DNA of 47,163 nt from Sphingomonadales bacterium. GTDB taxonomy: Bacteria; Pseudomonadota; Alphaproteobacteria; Sphingomonadales; Sphingomonadaceae. The translations under genes and the position numbers were made by a program. Under the pieces are notes generated by a model. The model was not told where the DNA came from and searched no databases. It was given only the letters and a program-made list of their open reading frames with translations. Shown piece by piece: positions 25,392 through 33,719 of the stretch (positions are counted from its first letter, which is position 1; each line of letters begins with the position of its first letter). The stretch spans positions 1 through 47,163 of the forward strand of contig JAIXQM010000070.1 in assembly GCA_027485735.1 (NCBI GenBank). Direction: 5' to 3'.

Positions 25392-26281
25392 CCGAAACCC
25401 ATCACACCACCATATTGGTGGTGGACGACGCGCCGGATTCGCTGCGCTTCCTCACCGACACGCTGGAAGGCGAAGGCTATGGCGTGCGCATTGCCCGGGA
25501 TGGCCACGCCGCACTCGCCAGCCTGGCTGCGGAATTGCCCGATCTGGTGCTGATGGATGCGGTGATGCCGGGCATCGACGGGTTCGAGACGACGCGGCGC
25601 ATCAAGGCCGATCCGGCACTGGCATCCGTGCCGGTGATCTTCATGACCGGGCTGACCGAAACCGAAAATGTGCTCGATGGCCTGGCGGCCGGCGGCGTGG
25701 ACTATGTGAAGAAGCCCATTGTGTTGGCCGAACTGCTGGCGCGGCTGAAGGTGCATCTGGGAAATGCCCGCATTGCCGCTGGCGCGCAGGGCGCGCTGGA
25801 TGCCAGTAACCGGCCGCTGCTGGCTTTGGATGGCGAAGGGCGGGTGTTGTGGACGACGCCTAAGAGCGCTGCGATTCTTGATCGCCGCTTTGGCGTGGCG
25901 GTAGGCGGGCAGCTGCCACCGGCGCTGGCCGGCCAGTTGCAGCGGCTGGCCCAGGGCGAGGCGCGGGTGAAGCAGGATTTTGCCGATGGCCGGGTGGAGT
26001 TTGCCGCCGTGGCCACCAAAGGCGAAGAACGGCATTTTCGCCTGACCGAAACGCTGGAAGGCGCCGATGAAAAACTGCTCGCCCAGCGCCATGGCCTGAC
26101 CGAGCGCGAAGCCGAAGTGCTGCTGTGGATCAGTCGCGGCAAGGCCAACCGCGAGATCTCGGAAATATTGGGCATCTCCCCGCGCACTGTGAACAAGCAT
26201 CTCGAACAGATTTTCGAAAAGATGGGCATCGAAAATCGCGCGTCGGCTGCGGCGGCCGCCGTGAAGACACTGGCGCAATAA
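25388..26281 (+). CDS. LuxR-type response regulator with PAS-like linker
   Basis: 297 residues. An N-terminal receiver (ILVVDDAPDS, phospho-acceptor Asp57 in LMDAVMPG, KKP Lys) is joined to a C-terminal LuxR HTH (LTEREAEVLLWISRGKANREISEILGISPRTVNKHLEQIFEKMGIENR) by a middle segment of about 90 residues (RPLLALDGEGRVLWTTPKSAAILD...) that looks like a degenerate PAS fold. Translation is coupled to the hybrid kinase. The likely targets are the divergent amidase or a set of genes elsewhere. The following hscC starts 42 nt downstream. Confidence 0.94.
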   Translation: MTETHHTTILVVDDAPDSLRFLTDTLEGEGYGVRIARDGHAALASLAAELPDLVLMDAVMPGIDGFETTRRIKADPALASVPVIFMTGLTETENVLDGLAAGGVDYVKKPIVLAELLARLKVHLGNARIAAGAQGALDASNRPLLALDGEGRVLWTTPKSAAILDRRFGVAVGGQLPPALAGQLQRLAQGEARVKQDFADGRVEFAAVATKGEERHFRLTETLEGADEKLLAQRHGLTEREAEVLLWISRGKANREISEILGISPRTVNKHLEQIFEKMGIENRASAAAAAVKTLAQ

Positions 26282-26323
26282 GAGGCATTTGGCAGGCGCG
26301 ATGCGGCCCGCTATGCCTGTGCC

Positions 26324-28024
26324 ATGATCATCGGCATCGATCTTGGCACCACCAACAGCGCCGCGGCTTACTGGGTCGATGGCGAAGCCCGGCTGACCCC
26401 CAACCGGCTGGGCGAAACGCTCACACCATCAGCGGTGGGCCTGGATGATGATGGCCGCCTGCTGGTCGGCCGGCCGGCGCGCGAGCGCATGGCCAGCCAT
26501 GCCGGCCTCACCGCCACGTCGTTCAAACGCTATATGGGCACCCAGCACCGCATCGCGCTCGGCAAGCAGGAGTATGGCGCCGAGGAACTCTCCGCCATGG
26601 TGCTGCGCAGCCTGAAGGAGGATGCCGAGGCGCATCTGGGCGAGGCCGTGACCGAAGCGGTGATCACCGTGCCGGCCTATTTCAACGACAAGCAGCGCAA
26701 GGCCACTCGCCGCGCCGGCGAACTGGCCGGCTTCAAGGTGGAGCGGCTGATCAACGAGCCGACCGCCGCCGCATTGGCCTATGGCATCCACCAGCTCGAA
26801 GGCGAAACCCGTTTCCTGGTGTTTGATCTGGGCGGCGGCACGTTTGACGTGTCGGTGCTGGAAATCTTCGAAGGCGTCATCGAAGTGCGCGCGTCCACCG
26901 GTGACAACCGGCTGGGCGGCGAGGATTTCAATGGCGTGTTGGCCGGGCTGATGGCCACGGCTGACAAGAAGCTTGAAGCCGCTGCCCGCGGCGATCGCCA
27001 ACTGGCCGCCAAGTTGAACGAAGCCGCCGAACGCGCCCGCCGCAACCTGACCAGTAGCAGCGAAGCGGTGATGGAACTGCAATGGCAGGGCGAGAAGTGG
27101 CAGCACGCCGTTACTGCCGAACAGTTCGAGGCCGCTGCCCAGCCGCTGCTGGAACGGCTGAAGACGCCCGTGCTTCGGGCGCTGCGTGATGCCGATATTG
27201 CGCCAGACAGCCTGTCCGAAATCATCCTGATCGGTGGTTCGACCCGCATGCCGGTGGTGCGCCGCACCGTGGCGCGCATGTTCGCGCGTTTCCCCAACAG
27301 CACCATCAACCCTGATGAAGCCGTGGCGCTGGGCGCGGCCGTGCAGGCCGGGCTGAAGGCGCGTGATGCGGCGCTGCGCGAAGTCGTGCTCACCGATGTC
27401 TGCCCCTATTCGCTAGGCGTGGACATCGCCGAGCGGCTGCCTGGCGGCGCCATCGAAAGCGGCATTTTCTCGCCGATCATCGAGCGCAACACCACGGTGC
27501 CGGTCAGCCGGGTCAACATCTACGAGACGATGCAGCCCAATCAGCGCGAGATCGTGCTGGGCATTTATCAAGGCGAAGCGCGGCGGGTGGCGGAGAATGT
27601 GCGCATCGGTGAATTGAAGGTGCCGATGCCGCGCGGGCCGGCCGGGCAACCGATCGAAGTGCGCTTTTCCTACGACATCAACGGCCTGCTGGAAGTTGAC
27701 GTGAAGGTGCTTGCTACCTCCGACGCGCATAATCTGGTGATCGCCGACCCTGAAGATCAGGTCAGTCCCAAGGAACTGGAACGCCGCCGCGCCGCATTGG
27801 CCGCCCTGAAGCAGCATCCCCGCGATGCCGAGGCCAACCGCGCCGCGCTGGCCCGTGCCGAGCGGATGTGGGAAAATGCGCTGGGCTTTGAACGCGATGA
27901 GATCGGCCATCTGATCCATGGTTTTCAGGCCGCGCTCGCCACCCAGGATGTGCGCACCGCCGATACCGCCCGCGAACAGCTGATTGCCGCACTCGACCAG
28001 CTGGAAGGGCCGAGCTGGTTGTGA
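26324..28024 (+). CDS. hscC: HscC-type Hsp70 chaperone
   Basis: 566 residues, shorter than DnaK (about 640) and close to E. coli HscC (about 556). The nucleotide-binding domain has IGIDLGTTNS, the phosphate loop DLGGGTFDVSVLE and LIGGSTRMPVV; the substrate domain includes DVCPYSLGVDIAE and the ERNTTVPVSR strand; the C-terminal lid is short. HscC is a specialised Hsp70 paralogue whose J partners are encoded beside it in E. coli. Here the stop overlaps the GTG of a J-like protein (GTGA, 28021-28024), strong evidence that the two work together. Confidence 0.93.
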   Translation: MIIGIDLGTTNSAAAYWVDGEARLTPNRLGETLTPSAVGLDDDGRLLVGRPARERMASHAGLTATSFKRYMGTQHRIALGKQEYGAEELSAMVLRSLKEDAEAHLGEAVTEAVITVPAYFNDKQRKATRRAGELAGFKVERLINEPTAAALAYGIHQLEGETRFLVFDLGGGTFDVSVLEIFEGVIEVRASTGDNRLGGEDFNGVLAGLMATADKKLEAAARGDRQLAAKLNEAAERARRNLTSSSEAVMELQWQGEKWQHAVTAEQFEAAAQPLLERLKTPVLRALRDADIAPDSLSEIILIGGSTRMPVVRRTVARMFARFPNSTINPDEAVALGAAVQAGLKARDAALREVVLTDVCPYSLGVDIAERLPGGAIESGIFSPIIERNTTVPVSRVNIYETMQPNQREIVLGIYQGEARRVAENVRIGELKVPMPRGPAGQPIEVRFSYDINGLLEVDVKVLATSDAHNLVIADPEDQVSPKELERRRAALAALKQHPRDAEANRAALARAERMWENALGFERDEIGHLIHGFQAALATQDVRTADTAREQLIAALDQLEGPSWL

Positions 28025-30483
28025 GTCCCTGGGGTCTTCTGGGGCTGAAGCCGGGGGCCGACCGCGATGCCATCCGCCGCGCCTACGCCAGGCTGTTGAA
28101 GACCACCAACCCGGAAGATGATCCGGAAGGCTTTATGCGGCTGCGCGAAGCCCATGATGCGGCGCTGGCGCAGCTGCAATGGCGCCAGCAGTGGCCGGAT
28201 GAAGATGAGGCGGAGCCCGCGCCTGCGCCGCCCGAACCCGCATCGGCGCCAATGCCCGAACCGGCCCAGGACCCGGGCTTCGCCGGCGAGCAGGATGATC
28301 TCCTCGCCCGGCAGGAAGCACTGGTCATGGCCATCCAGGCCGGCCCCGAAGGTCAACGCACAGCCTTCGATGCGCTGCTCAGCGCACCGGCGCTGGACAG
28401 CGTGGCGGCGCGGGCCGGCGTTGAAAACTGGCTGGCCGGGCTCATTGCGGCCAGCCTGCCGGCCAGCGATCCGCTGGTGGTGGCCGCCATTCATCAGTTT
28501 GGCTGGGATGATCTGCCGCGCGGGTCCACCCCGCACAGCATCGCCCGCCTGTTGCAGCGCCGCGAAGAAGGCGAATTTGTCGCCGGCATCGCCCGGCCGC
28601 ACACCGATCTGCACGTTGGCTACATGGCGCTGAGCAAGCCGCCGGGGCCACGCTGGCTCCGGCATCTCGGCGCCCTGTTCTCTGCCGCCCCGGCCCAGAC
28701 GCGCACCATATTGGGCCTGGCTGATGGTCCGATGCCCGGCATTCTCGATTGGCTCAATGCCGATGCGGTGGCGGCCTGGCGGGATTGGCACAGCAAGGCG
28801 CGGCTGCGGCTGTGGATGATCCTCACCATGTTCCCGCTGGCGGCGGTGGTGCTGGTCGGCTTGCTGAACGCGTCGGGCTGGCCGGAGCCGGTGCAGCAGG
28901 GCGTGGGGTTGCTGGCGTGGGGCGCGCCGTTCGGTCTGCTGGCCGTGCTGCGCTGGCGGCAGCGCTGGCTGGACAATTGGGATCGGCCGGAATGGCAATT
29001 TACCCATTGGCCACTGGCGATCGCCGCGCTGCCGTTGCTGGCGGCGCTGTGGCCGGCGCTGCCGGTGCTCACGCCCTTGTTTCTGCTGCCGGTGCTGGCG
29101 GCAGTCACGTGGCTGCTGCTCGCGCTCGATCGGCTGGAACCGCCGGCCATGCGCGAGTTGTTTCCTGGCCTGATCCGCAGCCAGCCGGCCTGGCTGTTCC
29201 TGCTGCTGATGATTGGCGGCGGGCCGCAGGCTGATCCCGGTGCGCCCGTGCGGGTGCTGGCCTGCGCGACATTGGCCGTGGCCTGGTGGCAGGGCGGTGA
29301 CGCGCTGACCTGGCTGGCCGAACGCCGGCTGGGCGCGCGGGCGGCGTGGCTGCCGGCGCTGGCGGCGGTGGGTGATGGCGCGCTGGCGCTGGGGCTGGCG
29401 GCGTTGGGCTGGCCGGAACGCGGCCTGGCGCTCACCCCGCTGGCGCTGCTCGGCCTGCTGATCGCCTTGCGTGCGGCGCGCGGCTGGTGGCAGGCGCTGC
29501 CGGCTGCGGGGCTGGCCGGCTTTGCTCTGCTGCTGCTCGAACTCTTGAGCCGCCTGGATGCCACCATGCCCGGAGCTGGCGAGGCGCTGTCGGGGTTCGC
29601 CAGTGCCGATCTCTTGATCGATCCGGCCACCGGCCTGCCGCGCGCGCCGTTCATCACCGGACTGCTGATTGCCGGCGTCGCCACCTGGCAGGCGCGGCGG
29701 CGCGGCATCACCGGCTGGCCGCTGCGCATCCTGATCGGCGCGATCGGCCTGTTTCTGATTCTGCGCCCGCTGGTGGATGAGCGGCCAGCGCCGACCACAA
29801 CGGCCAAACCGCCACCGATCGAAACAGGCTATCGTGCGCCCAAGGCGATTGGAGACCGAGCGACGTGGGTGCAGCTGTCACCTGCGAGCGATGTCTCACC
29901 CGGTCGCTACAAGCTCGAAGCGCGGCTGCAGGTGGGGCCGGATGGCCGCGTGACGGGCTGCCGGCTGGAAAAGCCGTCTGGCGTCAAACCAGTCGATTTG
30001 ACCGCCTGTCTCCAGCTCCGTGCGCGCGGCCGCTACAGCCCTGCGCGGGACATAAAGGGCCAGCCGGTCGCAGCGGTTGAATTTTATGGGCTGGAATGGT
30101 CGGTCAAACAGGTTCCGGGCCGGGTGGCGCCACCCACGCCGCCGCCACCGCCCGCCATCGTCTGTGCGCCGCCGGCCACCACCACCGGCCCGATGGTGGC
30201 CGAACCCTGCATGGCGGATGACTGGATTGCCGATGGCACCTATCCGCAAGGGCCGTTGCAGCGCGGCGAATCCGGCCTGGTGCGCTATCGTCTGTTCGTC
30301 GATACCGGTGGCCGCGTCGAACGCTGCGCCATCATCGGATCAAGCGGGCATTCCGGGCTGGATCGCTACACGTGCGCCCTGCTCAGCCGTCGCGCCCGCT
30401 TTGTGCCCGCCCGCAATGTCGATGGCAGCCCGATGGTGTGGGAATATGCCGGATCGGTGCGCTGGGAACTGAAAGGACGATGA
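28021..30483 (+). CDS. J-like / multi-TM / double TonB_C fusion protein
   Basis: 820 residues with an unusual domain order. Residues 1-60 form a J-like helical hairpin (SPWGLLGLKPGADRDAIRRAYARLLKTTNPEDDPEGFMRLREAHDAAL), but the HPD tripeptide is replaced by Asn30-Pro31-Glu32. A Pro/Ala/Glu-rich linker and a soluble helical region follow, then about ten transmembrane helices (roughly 260-580). The C-terminus has two TonB_C-like domains (about 605-695 and 725-818), separated by a proline run; both keep the V.G.V..C.....SG....D..TC pattern and FVPA-type strands. The GTG start overlaps the hscC stop. It probably recruits HscC to the membrane; the TonB_C domains should lie in the periplasm, where they could contact an outer-membrane partner. 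Confidence 0.8.
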   Translation: MSPWGLLGLKPGADRDAIRRAYARLLKTTNPEDDPEGFMRLREAHDAALAQLQWRQQWPDEDEAEPAPAPPEPASAPMPEPAQDPGFAGEQDDLLARQEALVMAIQAGPEGQRTAFDALLSAPALDSVAARAGVENWLAGLIAASLPASDPLVVAAIHQFGWDDLPRGSTPHSIARLLQRREEGEFVAGIARPHTDLHVGYMALSKPPGPRWLRHLGALFSAAPAQTRTILGLADGPMPGILDWLNADAVAAWRDWHSKARLRLWMILTMFPLAAVVLVGLLNASGWPEPVQQGVGLLAWGAPFGLLAVLRWRQRWLDNWDRPEWQFTHWPLAIAALPLLAALWPALPVLTPLFLLPVLAAVTWLLLALDRLEPPAMRELFPGLIRSQPAWLFLLLMIGGGPQADPGAPVRVLACATLAVAWWQGGDALTWLAERRLGARAAWLPALAAVGDGALALGLAALGWPERGLALTPLALLGLLIALRAARGWWQALPAAGLAGFALLLLELLSRLDATMPGAGEALSGFASADLLIDPATGLPRAPFITGLLIAGVATWQARRRGITGWPLRILIGAIGLFLILRPLVDERPAPTTTAKPPPIETGYRAPKAIGDRATWVQLSPASDVSPGRYKLEARLQVGPDGRVTGCRLEKPSGVKPVDLTACLQLRARGRYSPARDIKGQPVAAVEFYGLEWSVKQVPGRVAPPTPPPPPAIVCAPPATTTGPMVAEPCMADDWIADGTYPQGPLQRGESGLVRYRLFVDTGGRVERCAIIGSSGHSGLDRYTCALLSRRARFVPARNVDGSPMVWEYAGSVRWELKGR

Positions 30484-31667
30484 TGGAGCAACGGCTGCCT
30501 TCGCCTCCTGCACCACTACTGAGCCCGTTGGCGTTGCTGGCCTTGTGCCTGGCCTTTGCCGGCCAGATCCTGCTGATTGCGCTGCAACTGGCGGGGCCAC
30601 CGCCTGCCGGGCCGCGGCAATTGCTCGATTTCCAAGTGTTCCACATCGCCGGCCAACTGGCCTGGGCCGGCGATCTGGGCACCGCTTATGATCCGGTGCA
30701 GTTCTGGGCGCACACAAAATCGCTCACCGGCAGCAATGATCGCATGCTGTGGCCCTACCCGCCGCATTTCAATCTGGTCACCGCGCCGCTGGCCCTGCTG
30801 CCCTTGTGGCTGAGCTATGTGGTGTTCGTGGGCGGCAGCTTGGTGTTTTACGGTCTGGCGCTGCGCCGGCTGGCAGGCGGGCAACATGCGCTGGCGCTGG
30901 CCATGTTGTTTCCGGCCATCCTCATCTGCATCCGCATCGGCCAGAATGCCTTTTTGATCGGCGGGCTGGTGGCCTGGTTTGCCAGTCTCGCGCTGGCCGG
31001 GCGCACGCTCGCCGGGGTGCCGCTGGGGCTGTTGACGATCAAGCCGCAGTTCCTGCCCGGCATCGGCCTTTATCTGCTGTTGCGCGGCCAGTGGCGGATC
31101 ATTTTCGCGGGCGGGCTGGTCGCGGCGCTGGCGCTGGCGCTGGCGACACTGCTGCTGGGCAGTGGCGTGTGGCTGGATTTTGTCCATGTCATGGGTGAAC
31201 TCAGCAAATATCTGTCGCGCGGGCTTTACCCCTATCACCGCATGACATCGCTCTATGCGGCGCTGTTCATGCTGACCGGTGACTCCGGGCTGGCATTGGC
31301 TGGGCAGATTGGCTTTGCCGTACTGCTGGCCGCCGGATTGTGGCTGGCGGCACGACGAGGCTGGCCACCGCGCCATCTGCTGGCCGCTGCCGTGATGGCC
31401 AGTACGCTGATGTCGCCTTATGGCTATGATTATGATCTGCCGGTACTGGGGGCAGCGATTGCGCTGCTGGCCCCCGATCTGGTGGCTGGGCGCCGCGTTT
31501 GGGTCCTGCTGCCGCTGGCGTGGCTGGCCTGTCTGGTCGGGGCGATCATCAACTATGCATATGCGGCGGCGCCGCGTCCGGCGGTGACGATCCTGCCGCT
31601 GCTGCTGTTGTGTGCGGCGATGCTGGTGCAGGCGCGGCGCCCGCCAATCAGCGTTGAACCGCGCTGA
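30483..31667 (+). CDS. GT87-like integral membrane glycosyltransferase, copy 1
   Basis: 394 residues, about ten transmembrane helices. The LLDFQVFHIAGQLAWAGDLGTAYD motif after the first helix and WPYPPHFNLVTAPLALLPLWLSY are characteristic of the DUF2029/GT87 (polyprenyl-phosphate-sugar dependent, GT-C fold) family, with a conserved Asp in the first periplasmic loop expected to be catalytic. It adds a sugar from a lipid-linked donor to an unknown acceptor in the periplasm. GAAAGGA (30471-30477) stands 5 nt before ATG 30483; ATG 30480 is an in-frame alternative overlapping the previous stop. It is followed by a paralogue. Confidence 0.82.
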   Translation: MEQRLPSPPAPLLSPLALLALCLAFAGQILLIALQLAGPPPAGPRQLLDFQVFHIAGQLAWAGDLGTAYDPVQFWAHTKSLTGSNDRMLWPYPPHFNLVTAPLALLPLWLSYVVFVGGSLVFYGLALRRLAGGQHALALAMLFPAILICIRIGQNAFLIGGLVAWFASLALAGRTLAGVPLGLLTIKPQFLPGIGLYLLLRGQWRIIFAGGLVAALALALATLLLGSGVWLDFVHVMGELSKYLSRGLYPYHRMTSLYAALFMLTGDSGLALAGQIGFAVLLAAGLWLAARRGWPPRHLLAAAVMASTLMSPYGYDYDLPVLGAAIALLAPDLVAGRRVWVLLPLAWLACLVGAIINYAYAAAPRPAVTILPLLLLCAAMLVQARRPPISVEPR

Positions 31668-31718
31668 ATTGCCAACCCGCCGATGCACGCGCACAACAGG
31701 CCCGCCACTGGAGACGCG

Positions 31719-32918
31719 ATGATGACCAGCCCTCGTCAGATCCGCACCGCGGTTCCGCTGGTCGGGCCGCTGGGCACGGGCCTGATGCTGCTGGCCTGCG
31801 TGCTCCTGATGGGCGGCGTCGCCTTCTACCTGGCCTGGCCGGCAGAAAAGCTGCCGGGGCCCAAGGCGCTGATCGATTTCCAGGTCTTTCACATCGCCGG
31901 CCAATTGGCCTGGGCAGGCGATCTGGCCACGGCCTATGATGCGCAACGCTTCTGGGCCCACACGCGGGCGCTGACGGGCAATCCAGGCCACATGTTCTGG
32001 CCCTATCCGCCGCATTTCAATCTGTTTACGGCGCTGCTGGCGTTGCTGCCGCTCTGGCTGAGCTATCTCCTGTTCTGCGGTGGCAGCCTGCTCTGCTACA
32101 TGCTCACGCTGCGGCGGCTGGCCGGCGTTCACTATGGCACGGTGCTCGCGCTGTTGTTTCCTTCCCTTTTGCTCTGCATCTTCATCGGGCAGAACGCCTT
32201 GCTGATCGGTGCGCTGGTGGGGTGGCTGGCCAGCCTGGCGCTGAGTGGGCGCACGCTGGCCGGTGTACCGCTGGGCCTGTTGACGGTGAAACCGCAGTTC
32301 CTGCCCGGTGTTGGCCTTTATTTGCTGCTGCGCGGCCAATGGCAGATCATCTTCACCGGCGCCCTGGTCGCCGGGCTTGCACTGGCAGCGGCGACCTTGT
32401 TGTTCGGTTTGCGTGTCTGGCCGGATTTCTTCGCCGTCATGGGCAACGTCAGCGCGCATCTGTTCGATGGGCGATACCAGTATTTCCGCATGACCTCGCT
32501 TTTTGCTGCGCTGTTCGTCGTGACCAAAGACCCGCAGCTGGCGATGGCAGCGCAAATCGGGCTTGCCGTGGTGCTGGCGGGCGGGTTGCTGCTGGCCAGC
32601 CGGCGCGGGTGGCCGCCGCGGCAGCTGCTGGCCGCCGCCATCATGTCCAGCACCCTGATGTCGCCCTATGGCTATGATTATGATCTGCCGGTCGTGGGCG
32701 CGGCGATTGCCCTGCTGATGCCCGATCTGGTGCTGCAAGATCGCCGCAGCTGGCTGGGGCTGCTGCTGTTGGCCTGGCTGGCCTGCCTGACCGGCGCGTT
32801 GACCAGGCTTGCGCTGGCGCCGCCGCTGCCCGCCGTGCAGTTCGTGCCGGTGCTGTTGCTGTGCGCGGCGCTGCTGGTGCTGTCGCGGCGACGTCCGGTC
32901 AGCTTCGAATCGCACTGA
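31719..32918 (+). CDS. GT87-like integral membrane glycosyltransferase, copy 2
   Basis: 399 residues, aligned over nearly its full length with copy 1 (LIDFQVFHIAGQLAWAGDLATAYD, FWPYPPHFNLFTALLALLPLWLSYLL, LMSPYGYDYDLPV), an old tandem duplication. All signature residues are kept in both, so donor or acceptor specificity may differ. Start at ATG 31719 (GGAG at 31710-31713; ATG 31722 is also in frame). It closes the operon: an intrinsic terminator begins 28 nt after the stop. Confidence 0.82.
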   Translation: MMTSPRQIRTAVPLVGPLGTGLMLLACVLLMGGVAFYLAWPAEKLPGPKALIDFQVFHIAGQLAWAGDLATAYDAQRFWAHTRALTGNPGHMFWPYPPHFNLFTALLALLPLWLSYLLFCGGSLLCYMLTLRRLAGVHYGTVLALLFPSLLLCIFIGQNALLIGALVGWLASLALSGRTLAGVPLGLLTVKPQFLPGVGLYLLLRGQWQIIFTGALVAGLALAAATLLFGLRVWPDFFAVMGNVSAHLFDGRYQYFRMTSLFAALFVVTKDPQLAMAAQIGLAVVLAGGLLLASRRGWPPRQLLAAAIMSSTLMSPYGYDYDLPVVGAAIALLMPDLVLQDRRSWLGLLLLAWLACLTGALTRLALAPPLPAVQFVPVLLLCAALLVLSRRRPVSFESH

Positions 32919-32946
32919 ACGGGCCAGATCGCCCTGCAAACCGATT

Positions 32947-32974
32947 CGAATCGGCGTGTTCCGATTCGTTTTTT
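32947..32974 (+). terminator. Rho-independent terminator of the hscC-GT87 run
   Basis: CGAATCGG (32947-32954) pairs perfectly with CCGATTCG (32961-32968) around a 6-nt loop, followed immediately by TTTTTT (32969-32974). It lies 28 nt after the stop of the second GT87 gene. The first arm is also part of a 14-bp palindrome (32941-32954). Confidence 0.85.
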
Positions 32975-33488
32975 CGCCCGAAATGGTGGTTGATCGGTCC
33001 ATCTTCCCAAGAAGCCGTTTGGCGCGTGTCATTTTCGCAACAGGCACTTTGCTGCCTGCAAGACTGCGATTTTTAACGGAAAATCATGATTTCGGCTCTT
33101 TATACAGCTCTGAAAAAGCTCGTCTAAGCCTCTGATAAGCAAGAAAATTTACGAGTTGCCGCCGTTCCTAAGCCCTTGTTTCCGTTTGAAAATCGCTATC
33201 TCCAAGAGTAGGCGGACGCCATGGCAATTAATAAGTAATAACAAGAGATAACACTTACTAATTTTTGTAAAGCACAATGAAATGTGAAGTAATATAGACA
33301 AATTTTATAAACCAAATTCGATATTGTTCAAATCGTTACGGCGGTTTATTTAGGTTGCGGGATATCGGCCGGAGGAAGCAGTGGTTTTCATCCGATCGGC
33401 GTCAACGGTGATCCCTCCCGTTCGCTCGTCAAAAAAGAGCGGGACCTTGCAAGAACTGGCTTCGGCCAACAACAGTGGGAAGAAAACG
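32975..33488 (+). other. Long AT-rich leader region upstream of flp
   Basis: About 510 bp without a gene, very AT-rich from 33200 to 33350. It probably contains the promoter of the main Tad operon; TTGTTC (33324-33329) and TATTTA (33347-33352), 17 nt apart, are a weak candidate. A 5-bp hairpin (CGCTC 33423-33427 / GAGCG 33437-33441, loop with A6) lies in the leader. A TTAA-N7-TAAC string at 33228-33242 is a degenerate CtrA-like site. Confidence 0.5.
33371..33383 (+). promoter_or_regulatory. Strong Shine-Dalgarno before an in-frame upstream GTG of flp
   Basis: GGAGGA (33371-33376) stands 4 nt before GTG 33381, which opens a frame that runs without a stop into flp, adding 36 residues to the pilin. 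It is a better ribosome site than the one at the normal flp start. Whether it is used, or merely a vestige or leader ORF, cannot be told from sequence. Confidence 0.35.
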
Positions 33489-33674
33489 ATGATGAAGATC
33501 CTGAACGCTCTGAAGGGCAACAAGTCCGGCGCTTCGGCCGCTGAATACGCTCTGATCGTTGCCGTGCTCGGCGGCTTCGTGGTGCTGGGTGCGACCGCTT
33601 TCGGTGGTTCGCTGCAGAGCGCCATGACCCAGACCGGTACGGCTCTCGACGCCGAAGCCTCGAACACCTTCTAA
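33489..33674 (+). CDS. flp: Flp-type major pilin
   Basis: 61 residues. A short basic leader (MMKILNALKGNKSG) precedes the prepilin cleavage site and the Flp motif ASAAEYALIVAVLGGFVVLGATAFGG: Glu-Tyr at mature positions 5-6 within a single hydrophobic helix. The leader is removed by the TadV/CpaA peptidase encoded at the operon's end, and the mature pilin polymerises into the Flp pilus used for surface attachment. GGGAAG (33477-33482) serves ATG 33489. A GC hairpin just after the stop probably reduces read-through, letting the pilin be made in excess. Confidence 0.95.
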   Translation: MMKILNALKGNKSGASAAEYALIVAVLGGFVVLGATAFGGSLQSAMTQTGTALDAEASNTF

Positions 33675-33683
33675 TCTGGTGTC

Positions 33684-33719
33684 GGCCGCCGGCTGGGGTT
33701 TCTGCCCTGGCCGGCGGCC
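33684..33719 (+). terminator. GC-rich hairpin after flp, partial terminator
   Basis: GGCCGCCGGC (33684-33693) pairs perfectly with GCCGGCGGCC (33710-33719), and the interior TGGGG/CCCTG extends the stem with wobble pairs. It starts 9 nt after the flp stop. No T-tract follows, so attenuation or mRNA 3'-end protection is more likely than full termination, in keeping with high pilin expression relative to the assembly genes. Confidence 0.6.

Noticed and set aside
30516..33047. 843-codon open frame on the minus strand
   Set aside because: It lies antisense to two clear GT87 membrane genes, is Gln/Arg/His-rich as expected for the complement of GC-rich hydrophobic coding DNA, and has no motif.
33228..33242. 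CtrA-like TTAA-N7-TAAC upstream of flp
   Set aside because: The second half-site mismatches at two of four bases in a very AT-rich background, so chance occurrence is likely.
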